Source: Planctomicrobium sp051466335
GTDB lineage: Bacteria > Planctomycetota > Planctomycetia > Planctomycetales > Planctomycetaceae
DNA length: 64,000 nt
Assembly: GCF_051466335.1 (NCBI RefSeq)
Contig: NZ_CP195793.1
Location: 2,604,001-2,668,000, forward strand
Reading direction: 5' to 3'
The notes below the pieces were generated by a model. The model ran no database searches, was not told where the DNA came from, and saw only the letters and a list, made by a program, of their open reading frames with translations. Both the position numbers and the translations under genes were made by a program. Below are positions 26,222 to 34,618 of the stretch, one piece after another; within the stretch, counting starts at the first letter, position 1; each line of letters begins with the position of its first letter.

Positions 26222-27229
26222 ATGATGAGCACTCCCATTCTACCGCTGCTGGATTCTTTCTCGCGTCGCCACACGCATCTCAGAATCAGCGTGACTGACC
26301 GCTGCAATATTCGTTGCTTCTACTGTATGCCTGCCGGCCCTGTCGATTTTATGGAACGACAGGAACTGTTGAACTTCCATGAAATCGAGCGATTTGTTCG
26401 GCTGATGGTGTCGCTCGGGGTCAACAAGATTCGTTTGACCGGCGGGGAGCCGCTGGTCCGGAAAGACCTCCCCTCTCTCGTCGAGTCCATTTCCCGCATC
26501 GACGGTGTTGTCGATATCGGTTTGACTACCAATGGAATTCTTCTCGCCGACCAGGCTGAATCGCTATATCAGGCGGGACTGCGTCGATTAAACGTCAGCT
26601 TGGATGCGCTCGACCCAGTGAAATTCAAGGAAATCACGCGGCGAGATGGTTACGAGAGAGTGCTGGAAGGGATCGAAGCTGCCCAAAAAGTGGGGTTTCG
26701 GAAAATCAAATTGAATGCTGTTGCGATTCGCGGGATGACCGAAACTGAAATCGTCCCATTCGGATGGTTTGCGAGAGAGACCGGGTGTCAGGTCCGATTT
26801 ATCGAGTATATGCCGCTCGATGCAGAGAGCCGGTGGGAGCGAGAGAAGGTTTTGCTCGCCTCTGAAATTCAGGAGATTCTGACTCGCGAAATCCAGCCAT
26901 TAGTCGCGGTAAACTCCTCCGATCCGGTCGCACCTGCAGCGGAGTTTCGCTTTCAGGATGGACTCGGGGAGATTGGCTTCATTCCGTCAGTGAGTGAACC
27001 ATTCTGCGATCGCTGTAACCGTTTTCGGCTGACGGCGGATGGAAAACTTCGTAGCTGCCTGTTTAGCCTCGAAGAGTTCGACATTCGAGATCTCATGCGT
27101 TCCGGGGGAAGTGATTCCGCCATTGTGGAGGTTGTTCGCGACGCAATCTCCCGGAAGTGGTCAGGCCATCATATCAACCATCCAGATTTTGTTCAGCCAG
27201 TGCGCACGATGCACTCAATCGGCGGTTGA
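26222..27229 (+). CDS. moaA: GTP 3',8-cyclase MoaA
   Basis: Radical SAM enzyme that starts molybdenum cofactor synthesis by converting GTP to 3',8-cyclo-GTP, which MoaC then turns into cyclic pyranopterin phosphate. The N-terminal radical SAM cluster motif CNIRCFYC (Cys 28, 32, 35) is preceded by LRISVTDR. The GGEP SAM-binding motif is in IRLTGGEPLVRKDL. The C-terminal second cluster has FCDRCNRFRLTADGKLRSC, and the protein ends in the Gly-Gly tail that MoaA needs. The 335 residues match the family. No other moa/mog gene is in the window. It ends 6 bases before the convergent lipoprotein gene. Confidence 0.96.
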   Translation: MMSTPILPLLDSFSRRHTHLRISVTDRCNIRCFYCMPAGPVDFMERQELLNFHEIERFVRLMVSLGVNKIRLTGGEPLVRKDLPSLVESISRIDGVVDIGLTTNGILLADQAESLYQAGLRRLNVSLDALDPVKFKEITRRDGYERVLEGIEAAQKVGFRKIKLNAVAIRGMTETEIVPFGWFARETGCQVRFIEYMPLDAESRWEREKVLLASEIQEILTREIQPLVAVNSSDPVAPAAEFRFQDGLGEIGFIPSVSEPFCDRCNRFRLTADGKLRSCLFSLEEFDIRDLMRSGGSDSAIVEVVRDAISRKWSGHHINHPDFVQPVRTMHSIGG

Positions 27230-27235
27230 AATCGA

Positions 27236-27730
27236 TTATTCGATGTCGAGTTCGGGCGGTACCGGATCCGTTGGGGCGGCTGGATCGCTTGGGAGCGGAG
27301 GGAGTTTTGCCCCTTCGTTCAACTGTGTTGGATCCTCAATCGGCTTGATTTGAGTCGGCACGACAAGTGTGTCATTCGGGTCTGCGCCGGTGTCTGGCCG
27401 CGGAGCGATTTGAGGTTCTGCAGGGACCGGTCTGGCGAAATTGGAACGATCGCGAGGAACATACATCGGGTTGTGGATGTACCCAGGTTGGCGACGCGTC
27501 GCGCGGTTATGGGGTTCCTCGATCAGACGACTGTTGATCCGAGACGCTGTCCAGTCTGGATACCCAATCCGGGTGAGATCCCAAGTGGGGCGATAGAATC
27601 GATCGAGATGGGGGCGCCGGTCAGCGACGTGATCGATCGAGTCCTGAAAACGCTCAGTTACTCCAAAACACTGACACCCGGTCATCGCTAGGAGCAGGAC
27701 ACCGTACGATAGTGAATGGGTGATCTGCAT
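27236..27730 (-). CDS. Small proline-rich lipoprotein
   Basis: A 164-residue protein with a type II signal peptide. The hydrophobic stretch SYGVLLLAMTGC ends in a lipobox (AMTGC), so Cys 19 should be lipidated. The mature part has a RPHLDRFYRPTWDLTRIGYPDWTASR-like block (read in pieces: RPHLDRFY, TWDLTRIGYP) and then a long Pro/Asp-rich tail (LPPLPSDPAAPTDPVPPE). I do not recognise a family. Location is predicted to be the inner leaflet of the outer membrane or the periplasmic face of the inner membrane. It converges on moaA with only 6 bases between the stop codons and no terminator between them. Confidence 0.75.
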   Translation of the reverse strand: MQITHSLSYGVLLLAMTGCQCFGVTERFQDSIDHVADRRPHLDRFYRPTWDLTRIGYPDWTASRINSRLIEEPHNRATRRQPGYIHNPMYVPRDRSNFARPVPAEPQIAPRPDTGADPNDTLVVPTQIKPIEDPTQLNEGAKLPPLPSDPAAPTDPVPPELDIE

Positions 27731-27996
27731 ATTTCGGTCCGCCTACCGGAAATTCTACCTGTATCGGGAGTATCGGTTTGGATCTGGTCAAACTTTTCTG
27801 TTTGTCATGAAAACGAGCCCATTGCTGCCACGGCCGTGTTGATTCGAGACGACATGTTGCCGTTCGCAAACGTATCCCTACGAACGGAAAACTTTCTTCA
27901 CTTCTTTTGCGAAGATTCGCCCCTTGGACAGGAGTTTGGCTGGATAGAACGTACCGTTAATAAAGGTGCGTGGCCGCCCAGTAAGGATGTAAGCAC

Positions 27997-28512
27997 ATGG
28001 AAGAGTGTTTGGAACAATCGTTCGAAGTCGACGAGGCAAATTCATCTGGTGATGAGGCGTTGCCGGAGGGGGGAGCACCTCCTTCGGAATTGGTCGAGCA
28101 GATTTCGAACGCAATCACACTGATTTGCGATGGCTATGGACGAGGCTGTCGGAAATTCACAGGTCAGGATCTCAGCTCCACCGTCTACGGCAGCAGACGC
28201 GAAGCGGCGCGGGAACAGGTTCTGATTCCATTCTATATCAGTTCGATGACATTGAATCAGAACGGTGAAATAGTCTCTCAGGGAGAGCCTCAAATCGTTG
28301 TGACTCGAGATATTTCGCAACGAGGGGTTGGGTTCCGGAGCGACTTTGCGGTTAATTCTCCGCATGTCATGGCTGAGTTTGACCACCAGTCCGTTGGGAA
28401 AATCCGGTTTTTACTCAATATTCGATGGACGCGTCGGGTGACTCCTCACAATTACCTCGTTGGCGCGTTTATTAAGCGGTTGATTGCCCCCCACGAAGTG
28501 GCCTCAGTCTAA
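27997..28512 (+). CDS. PilZ-domain-like protein
   Basis: A 171-residue protein whose central region fits the c-di-GMP-binding PilZ pattern. An RxxxR-type stretch (SRREAAREQVLIPFYI, near residue 67) is followed about 40 residues later by the D-x-S-x-x-G motif in TRDISQRGVGFR, then strands ending in RFLLNIRWTRRV. The N-terminal ~30 residues are acidic and low-complexity, followed by a helix (ELVEQISNAITLICDG). It is probably cytoplasmic. A target partner is not apparent from neighbours. AAGGA lies nine bases before the ATG. Confidence that it truly binds c-di-GMP is moderate, as the RxxxR spacing is judged by eye. Confidence 0.7.
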   Translation: MEECLEQSFEVDEANSSGDEALPEGGAPPSELVEQISNAITLICDGYGRGCRKFTGQDLSSTVYGSRREAAREQVLIPFYISSMTLNQNGEIVSQGEPQIVVTRDISQRGVGFRSDFAVNSPHVMAEFDHQSVGKIRFLLNIRWTRRVTPHNYLVGAFIKRLIAPHEVASV

Positions 28513-28912
28513 ATGATTCGAAACGCATTTGGCAAATTGCGGAGTGGAACTCGCATTCTCTGTGAATGACCATCTTCAGAAGGACGTTCTGCGAATCCGT
28601 CAGCGGCTTTTGTTCTGAAAACAGCGATTGAGTGGTGGTAACTGGGCTGAGATTGTGCAAACGAAGCTTGTCGAGGCAAGTTCTGAAACCTGGGTGGATG
28701 TGAAGCGGTAGAAGATACGTAGACCTTTTGGTCGCTGAGTGTTGTGCTTTTGTTAAAATTAACTCGCACGCGAAATAGTTCCTCCATGTCCAGTGTTTGC
28801 CCGAACTCCTTTCGAAATTTCATCAATGTTGCTTTTACGGAACGGTTCTTCTGATCGCGAAGATTTGGTAGTTTAGAGAAATTACAATCACTCTCCTGGT
28901 GGAGTTCTATAC
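28513..28912. other. Intergenic region, nothing clear
   Basis: These 400 bases precede the secreted metalloprotease. A minus-strand 143-codon frame overlaps the region and the metalloprotease start but shows no protein-like composition. Promoter elements for the protease are expected close to 28850. No RNA fold was recognised. Confidence 0.35.
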
Positions 28913-31519
28913 ATGATGCGGCGTTTCGTAGTATCAGCACTCATGTTGAGTGTGCTGGTGATTTCGGGGACAGTGAGTGCACAAGAAGGCACTCCAGCGA
29001 AGTCGAAGTTTGACCAGCTAATTGAGAAGAAGAAAAAAGTCTCTGGAATGTGGACCGCCTATTACGGCGACCAGCAGATATTGATTGAGCTGTCTGCCGA
29101 TGCTCTGAAAAAAGAGTATTTCATTGTCCCATCGATCTCTCGCGGGATCAGCCAAGGGCAGGTGCTGGGGGGAATGTCTTGGGGATTTGGTGACGACGCG
29201 ATCTGGGCGTTCAAAAAATCTGAAGACAAAGTCTTCGTGTTGCAGCGGAATGTTCGCTTCCGCGCGAAGCCCAATAGCCCTGAAGCGAGTGCTGTTCAAC
29301 TTGCTTACAGCGACAGCATTCTCTACTCCCTTCCGATTCTCACTCAGTCACCCTCAGGTGGAACACTGGTCGACATGACTCAGGTGTTCATGAATGACGA
29401 CCTGCAAATCGGTCCGGAAATCGGGCCGGGCTTCCGCTTCGCCGGAGATCGTTCCACTGTCTCGTCCTTGAAGGCATTTTCCGAAAATCTTGAGTTGCAG
29501 ATCAACGCTGTTTACAGCGGCAGTTCCCACATCGAGACCGTACCGAACTCACGCGGAGTTCAGGTAGGCGTTCATTACAGCGTCAGCGTACTTCCCCCTG
29601 TCGGAAGCAATGGATTCAAGCCGCGCGTCGCCGATGATCGTGTCGGTTACTTCCTGACCGCCGTCAAAGATTTCTCGGATCGAGACGATCCCGATCACTT
29701 TGTTCGCTATGTGAACCGTTGGAATTTGCAGAAACTCGATCCAGAGCTCGAGATCAGCATTCCAAAAGAGCAGATTGTCTTCTACATCGAGAACACCGTT
29801 CCGGTCTTTCTTCGACCCACAGTCGAGGCGGGGATTCTGGAGTGGAATAAAGCCTTTGAGAAACTCGGTTTCTCGGGCGCGATCAAGGTGAATCGTCAGC
29901 CGGCAGATCCATCGTTTGATCCAGAAAACATTCATTACAACACGTTCCGTTGGATTACCGCTGACGCGGGAATGGCGATGGGGCCTTCTCGTATCGACCC
30001 ACGTACCGGTCAGATTCTCGATGCCGACATCATCTTCGATGCATCATTTCTGGATAGCTGGAGTTCACGCTGGGAGACTTACCGAAGCGAAGAACCAAAG
30101 CCGGCTGGAGCAGACCTGTTCCGGGAAGATCTGGGACGTGGATCGATTCCGTTTGGGCATCGTCATTCTGCGTCCTGCAACTATTGTCAGGAAATGCAGC
30201 GATATAACGGATTCGCAGCGGCCGTTTTCGCAGCGAGCGATGTCTCCAAAGGGGGCGAGCTCCCACTGGAATTTGTTCACGAAGGAATCAAAGAAGTTGT
30301 GATGCACGAAGTGGGACATACCCTCGGGCTCCGTCACAATTTCAAAGCCAGCACATGGAAATCGCTGGAAGAAATGCAGGACAAAGAAAAGTCCCGAGCT
30401 GAAGGAATCGTTGCGAGTGTGATGGACTACACACCGCCCAATATCCACCCGGATAAAGCTCAGCAAGGTCTCTATTACACTCAAACACTCGGACCCTACG
30501 ATTACTGGGCGATCGAGTATGGATACCGACCATTCTCTGCGAATGAAGCACAGGAACTGAAGAAGATTGCTTCGCGATCAGGTGAGCCAGCATTGGCTTA
30601 CACCACCGACGAAGACACCCGTGGGGTTGATCCAGACCCACATTCTGCTCGGTTCGACCTCGGTAAAGACCCACTCGAATACGCAAAACGCCAGATGGAA
30701 GTCACTACGAAATCCCTGCCTGGCGTTCTTGATCGAGTTGTTAAAGAAGGTGATGGATACCAGCGTGGACGTCAGGCGTTTCGGCTGCTGATGGGCGAGT
30801 ATTGGAAAGCTGCCGGAACAATTTCCCAGTTCCCGGGCGGGGTCTATCTCGCACGTGATCACAAGGGGGATAAGGATGCTCGCGCTCCATTCGTCCCTGT
30901 TGAGCCTGCGAAGCAGCGGGAAGCGATGAAGATTCTTTCAGAATCAGCATTCGCTCCGCCACCCGTTCAATCGAAAGACCTGAACTACCTGGCTGTTTCC
31001 CGATGGAGTCACTGGGGAATGATGAGTCCTTTCCGTCAGGATTTTGCTGTCCATGATGAAACGCTGATGCAACAGGATGCGATCCTCGGGCGTCTGCTGA
31101 GCGGCATCGTCTTGGACCGAATTCTTGAAAACGAATTCCGCGTTGAAGCGGGCCAGGATGCCTACACACTGGCTGAGCATCTGACTGCTTTGAACAATGC
31201 TGTGTTTTCCGAATGGGCTGTGAAGCCAGAGAAGGAAAAATACGACAACCGTGACCAGCTGATTCTGGGCTTCCGTCGAAATCTCCAGCGGCAGGCGATT
31301 CGTCGACTTGCTTCGCTGGTTTCGCAGCAAGTTTCCAGCCCAGCGGATGCTCGCACATTGACCCGCATTCATCTGGAAGATCTGAAGAACAAGGCTCAGG
31401 CTCTTCTAGCTACTGAAAACCTCGTGGTCGATGACTACACTCGTGCCCATTTGCTCGACTCAGTCAGTCGAATTGACACGGTTCTCAAAGCGGAAATGAA
31501 GATCGACGCTCTGAACTAA
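28913..31519 (+). CDS. Secreted zinc metalloprotease, DUF5117/DUF4953 type
   Basis: Large (868-residue) exported metzincin-like peptidase. The signal peptide is MMRRFVVSALMLSVLVISGT with a cleavage site near VSAQ. Next come the N-terminal domain (KKVSGMWTAYYGDQQILIEL, corresponding to the DUF5118/DUF5117 part) and the peptidase domain. The extended zinc motif HEVGHTLGLRHNF is near residue 465 (three histidines and the catalytic Glu). A Met-turn-like SVMDYTPPNI lies about 40 residues later. These are hallmarks of the DUF4953 zinc-dependent protease family, widespread in planctomycetes and Bacteroidetes. The natural substrate is unknown. It should act in the periplasm or outside the cell. A hairpin terminator follows. 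Confidence 0.93.
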   Translation: MMRRFVVSALMLSVLVISGTVSAQEGTPAKSKFDQLIEKKKKVSGMWTAYYGDQQILIELSADALKKEYFIVPSISRGISQGQVLGGMSWGFGDDAIWAFKKSEDKVFVLQRNVRFRAKPNSPEASAVQLAYSDSILYSLPILTQSPSGGTLVDMTQVFMNDDLQIGPEIGPGFRFAGDRSTVSSLKAFSENLELQINAVYSGSSHIETVPNSRGVQVGVHYSVSVLPPVGSNGFKPRVADDRVGYFLTAVKDFSDRDDPDHFVRYVNRWNLQKLDPELEISIPKEQIVFYIENTVPVFLRPTVEAGILEWNKAFEKLGFSGAIKVNRQPADPSFDPENIHYNTFRWITADAGMAMGPSRIDPRTGQILDADIIFDASFLDSWSSRWETYRSEEPKPAGADLFREDLGRGSIPFGHRHSASCNYCQEMQRYNGFAAAVFAASDVSKGGELPLEFVHEGIKEVVMHEVGHTLGLRHNFKASTWKSLEEMQDKEKSRAEGIVASVMDYTPPNIHPDKAQQGLYYTQTLGPYDYWAIEYGYRPFSANEAQELKKIASRSGEPALAYTTDEDTRGVDPDPHSARFDLGKDPLEYAKRQMEVTTKSLPGVLDRVVKEGDGYQRGRQAFRLLMGEYWKAAGTISQFPGGVYLARDHKGDKDARAPFVPVEPAKQREAMKILSESAFAPPPVQSKDLNYLAVSRWSHWGMMSPFRQDFAVHDETLMQQDAILGRLLSGIVLDRILENEFRVEAGQDAYTLAEHLTALNNAVFSEWAVKPEKEKYDNRDQLILGFRRNLQRQAIRRLASLVSQQVSSPADARTLTRIHLEDLKNKAQALLATENLVVDDYTRAHLLDSVSRIDTVLKAEMKIDALN

Positions 31520-31542
31520 TCAGTGGAAGTTCGTGAAATTCG

Positions 31543-31574
31543 AACCCCTGCCTCCCTCGCGGATGCAGGGGTTT
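31543..31574 (+). terminator. Terminator after the metalloprotease gene
   Basis: An aacccctgc / gcaggggtt stem of 9 pairs with a 13-base loop is followed by a short T tract, 24 bases past the stop codon. Confidence 0.75.
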
Positions 31575-31730
31575 CTGCATTAATTCGGGTGATTTTCCGA
31601 TCGAACGCCGCGAAATGAGGCTGCATTTCCGCAACACGGCGGAATCATTACCATCTTCTCGATAGAAGTAGGGGTGGAATTCGCTCCCGACTGGTTGATT
31701 TCAATTTCTTTCGTTCCAGTGATGTTCGCA

Positions 31731-32411
31731 ATGAAAACTGTTTGTCTGTTTGATATCGATGGAACACTGCTCGACTCCGGAGGCGCCGGGCAACTGGCGA
31801 TGGAGCAGGCGCTTCTGGATGTCTTTCAGGTCACTGGACCGTATGGAGATATTCCTGCTGCGGGTCGCACCGACAAGGCAATTACGACAGACCTCTTCAA
31901 TCACCACGGACTTCCGGTGACCGATGAGAACTGGGCGGTCTTTCTCGAAGCCTATTTGAAGCATCTCCCCCCCTCTCTCTCGGCGAAGGATGGCGTTGTT
32001 CTGCCGGGGATTATCGACGTGCTGAATGCACTGAGTTCCCGGGACGATGTCGCACTCGGACTGCTGACCGGCAATCTCGAGGTCGGTGCGCGATTGAAGT
32101 TGCAGCACTATGACATCGATCACCATTTCCATTTTGGTGGATATGGCGATACCCATTTCAATCGCGATGAAGTTGCGCAACTCGCTTACGAGGCTGCTTC
32201 CCGTCATTTGCAGTTTGAGATTCAAAAAGAGAAGTTGTGGGTGATTGGAGATACTCCAGCAGATATCCGGTGCGGACGGTCTATCGGCGCAAAAGTGCTG
32301 GCTGTCGGAACAGGGATTTTTTCGATGGACGAACTTCGCAGCCATCAGCCAGATTTACTGTGTGAATCACTGGCGGAAGTGGAATATGTGGTCAGTGAAT
32401 TGGTGAAGTGA
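31731..32411 (+). CDS. HAD-superfamily phosphatase-like hydrolase
   Basis: Phosphoglycolate-phosphatase-like member of the HAD family. Motif I is FDIDGTLLDSGG (nucleophile and general acid Asp) at the extreme N-terminus and motif II is LLTGNLEVG. A lysine in LQFEIQKEKLWVIGDT leads to motif III/IV GDTPADIRCGRSIGAK. An all-alpha cap lies between motifs I and II. The substrate is unknown. The start is uncertain: ATG 31731 places motif I in the usual position, ATG 31722 is equally possible, and a GTG at 31674 would add a hydrophobic segment that I consider less likely. It runs in the same direction as plsY, 89 bases ahead. Confidence 0.88.
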   Translation: MKTVCLFDIDGTLLDSGGAGQLAMEQALLDVFQVTGPYGDIPAAGRTDKAITTDLFNHHGLPVTDENWAVFLEAYLKHLPPSLSAKDGVVLPGIIDVLNALSSRDDVALGLLTGNLEVGARLKLQHYDIDHHFHFGGYGDTHFNRDEVAQLAYEAASRHLQFEIQKEKLWVIGDTPADIRCGRSIGAKVLAVGTGIFSMDELRSHQPDLLCESLAEVEYVVSELVK

Positions 32412-32500
32412 GTTCATGTAAAATTCTGGGCACTCATCTCTCGAGTGTCGGTGAATCAGGTGCGCGTCCCGTTTTCCACAATTGAAGAGTTCAGGTGCTC

Positions 32501-33187
32501 ATGCCGACAGGGCTGATTCTATTTCTCTGTGCATTGATATCGTTTCTAATCGGATCGATTTCGTTCTGCCTGTTGATTGCTCGAGTGTTTGGTGGGTTTG
32601 ACCTCAGGACTCGTGGAAGCGGCAATGTTGGAGCGACCAACGTTGGACGCACAATGGGAGCAAAATGGGGCATCACTGCCCTGCTCCTCGACGCAGCAAA
32701 AGGTGCATTACCGGTCGCTTTTCTCCCTGCTCTCCTGAATGTGCCTGAGCATTTGAAAACACACGCCGCAGTCCTCTGTGGGGTGGCTGCGATTCTGGGG
32801 CATATGTTCTCATTCTTCCTGCAGTTCAAAGGGGGGAAGGGCGTGGCAACGGCGTTAGGTGTTGTCGGAGTGCTCGCCCCTACGTCTATGGGAATCGCAT
32901 TTCTATCGTTTGTCCTCGCGTTCGCTGCATCGCGGATTGTCTCTCTCTCCTCGATGGTGGCAGCAGTGGCATTTGCGGTCGCTCAGTTTTCGCTGTTCGG
33001 ATCGAAGTTGTGGACGCCGGATGCTTGGAGTCTCGGTGCGTTTAGCGTCGCGATTCCTTTACTGATCATCCTGAAACACCAATCAAACATTGTCCGTCTG
33101 TTGAAGGGTGAAGAGAAGAAGTTCACAATGAAATCCGCAGAGAAGTCCTCAGAGTCGCCAAAGGGACCAGACTCCCCTGCAAGTTAG
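32501..33187 (+). CDS. plsY: Glycerol-3-phosphate acyltransferase PlsY
   Basis: Membrane enzyme that acylates glycerol-3-phosphate from acyl-phosphate, making lysophosphatidic acid in the first step of phospholipid synthesis. The 228-residue product has about five membrane helices and the three family motifs: SGNVGATNVGR (motif 1, with the preceding LRTRG), GHMFSFFLQFKGGKGVAT (motif 2) and the later VSLSSMVAA stretch (motif 3 region). The C-terminal ~25 residues are a charged, serine-rich extension. AGG five bases ahead supports ATG 32501 over the GTG two codons earlier. The partner plsX is not in the window. Confidence 0.95.
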   Translation: MPTGLILFLCALISFLIGSISFCLLIARVFGGFDLRTRGSGNVGATNVGRTMGAKWGITALLLDAAKGALPVAFLPALLNVPEHLKTHAAVLCGVAAILGHMFSFFLQFKGGKGVATALGVVGVLAPTSMGIAFLSFVLAFAASRIVSLSSMVAAVAFAVAQFSLFGSKLWTPDAWSLGAFSVAIPLLIILKHQSNIVRLLKGEEKKFTMKSAEKSSESPKGPDSPAS

Positions 33188-33377
33188 AACCAGATTCAAT
33201 TGAGCGCTGCGTTAGGGCTGATCACGATGACGGTTTAACTGGCTCTTTCATTTCTGGGTTAAAACCGCATCGAATTGGGGTGTACAGGCCGGTTTCTTTT
33301 TTTGCCTTGAAAAGGATTCAGCAGTGGACGATCGCGATTCAGGTAACTGTTAACCTGCATGTCGAGTAGGAAAAACG

Positions 33378-33560
33378 CTGGCCAACTCCAGTGATCTCTT
33401 TGGGATAGCTGGAGTTTTCTCATGCGCGACGGTCCCATTCGTGATTGGAGTCGTGGCGGTTACTCATAGACCTGATTTGGTTGCATTGACTCCCATTATG
33501 TGGGCTGGGCTTCTGTTCCTTGGTGGGGCTGCGGTGTCAACGTGCTACTCAGCGAAGTGA
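33378..33560 (+). pseudogene. Possible small two-helix membrane protein, no proper start codon
   Basis: Reading from CTG at 33378 to TGA at 33558-33560 gives about 60 residues of strongly membrane-like sequence: LFGIAGVFSCATVPFVIGVV, then a short HRPDL loop, then IMWAGLLFLGGAAVSTCYSAK. The frame has no ATG, GTG or TTG before the hydrophobic part and is closed by a TAA upstream. An ATG at about 33359 reads in another frame for eleven codons, so a one-base frameshift could have split a real small gene. Chance hydrophobicity is also possible. No family is recognised. Confidence 0.3.
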
Positions 33561-33593
33561 CTGATGAAATTTGCCATAGTCGTGACTGCGAAT

Positions 33594-33624
33594 AAAAAGA
33601 GGCTGCCGTTCGAAGGCAGCCTCT
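33594..33624 (-). terminator. Terminator of the SDR gene
   Basis: On the minus strand an agaggctgcc / ggcagcctct stem with a seven-base loop is followed by a T run, about 30 bases past the SDR stop codon. Confidence 0.85.
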
Positions 33625-33653
33625 GTCATTGAATCGAATACGAATTCGAGAGT

Positions 33654-34451
33654 TCAGCTTTGCGATTCCTTGAGCTTCTTCAGCTTCTTTTCAATCTTCT
33701 CGTTAATGCGGGCAAACTGCTTCAGCCAGCGATCATAGTCTTGCGTCTTGAAAGCAAAGAACTCACCAATTTCTGGATGAGGCAGTAGGAGAAACTGCTC
33801 ATCGTGAATCCCCTGCACGATCACGTTGGCGACATGTTCCGGTGTCACCGCGTTCATGTGCAAAAGTTGGTGAACAGGATCGCTCAAGTCGAGGAAGTCT
33901 GTCGCGACGCCCGCTGGGCAGACGCACGAAACTCGAATCCCCTTCTTCTGATAATGAACAGAGAGCCATTCCGCGAAGGCCACTGTTCCATGCTTTGTGA
34001 CAGAATACGGGGCGGAGCCAATCTCTGTGAGAATTCCGGCGGCGGAAGCGACCTGTACGAAGTAGCCGCTTTCTCGCTCCAGCATTTTGGGAAGTGCGGC
34101 CCGCGAAGCGTAAACGTGAGCCATCACATTGACGTTCCAGTTTCGCAACCACTCTGCGTCTGAGACTTCTGGGCCACCCTTGGTTGTGATCCCGGCGTTG
34201 GAAACGAAAATGTCGAGTCCGCCAAGTTGCTCTTCGGCGAAAGTGACGAGCTTCTGGATGTCTGGTTCGTGCGAGACATCACAGCGAAAGGGCGTTCCGT
34301 TGATCTCGGCAGCGACAGCTTGTGCCCCTGCTTCATCCAGATCGGCGACGATGATGTGCTTGGCGCCCGCTTTGGAAAACGCCCGGCAAATCTCTTTGCC
34401 GATCCCGTTGGCGCCCCCGGTGACGATCGCAATTCTTCCCTGAATTTCCAT
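33654..34451 (-). CDS. Short-chain dehydrogenase/reductase (SDR)
   Basis: NAD(P)-dependent oxidoreductase of the classical SDR family, 265 residues. The cofactor loop VTGGANGIGKEI is at residues ~10-21 and the acidic residue in VADLDEAG favours NAD. NAGITTKGG and the catalytic Ser (QVASAAG) followed by YSVTKHG (Tyr and Lys) are present. The C-terminus carries a charged helical tail (INEKIEKKLKKLKE). The substrate is unknown. GGGAG lies eight bases before the ATG. It is 167 bases downstream of purB on the same strand, with no evident terminator between, so co-transcription is possible but not obviously functional. Confidence 0.92.
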   Translation of the reverse strand: MEIQGRIAIVTGGANGIGKEICRAFSKAGAKHIIVADLDEAGAQAVAAEINGTPFRCDVSHEPDIQKLVTFAEEQLGGLDIFVSNAGITTKGGPEVSDAEWLRNWNVNVMAHVYASRAALPKMLERESGYFVQVASAAGILTEIGSAPYSVTKHGTVAFAEWLSVHYQKKGIRVSCVCPAGVATDFLDLSDPVHQLLHMNAVTPEHVANVIVQGIHDEQFLLLPHPEIGEFFAFKTQDYDRWLKQFARINEKIEKKLKKLKESQS

Positions 34452-34618
34452 CTGACGCTCCCGTCATTCCTGTTTCGGACAAATCATGTCACCTGTGTTA
34501 TTTATTGAGCTGAATCCCCGCGATGGCAATCGGGTGAACAGTGTTGTTCGCAGCGTGTGATGGACATCGATGGACTCTCATCAACACGCTGCGAATTGCT
34601 CACGAAACCGAAATCTGC

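Larger units (their letters stand above)
33188..33653. other. Intergenic region with a possible small membrane ORF
   Basis: These 466 bases lie between the convergent plsY and SDR genes. Besides the minus-strand terminator at 33594-33624, they contain a start-less hydrophobic frame (33378-33560, listed separately). A weak hairpin (aactccag/ctggagtt, 33384-33416) inside it could end the plsY transcript. Confidence 0.4.

Noticed and set aside
33384..33416. Hairpin aactccag/ctggagtt as plsY terminator
   Set aside because: The stem has only eight pairs, lies about 200 bases past plsY and overlaps a possible small ORF, so I do not list it as a firm terminator.
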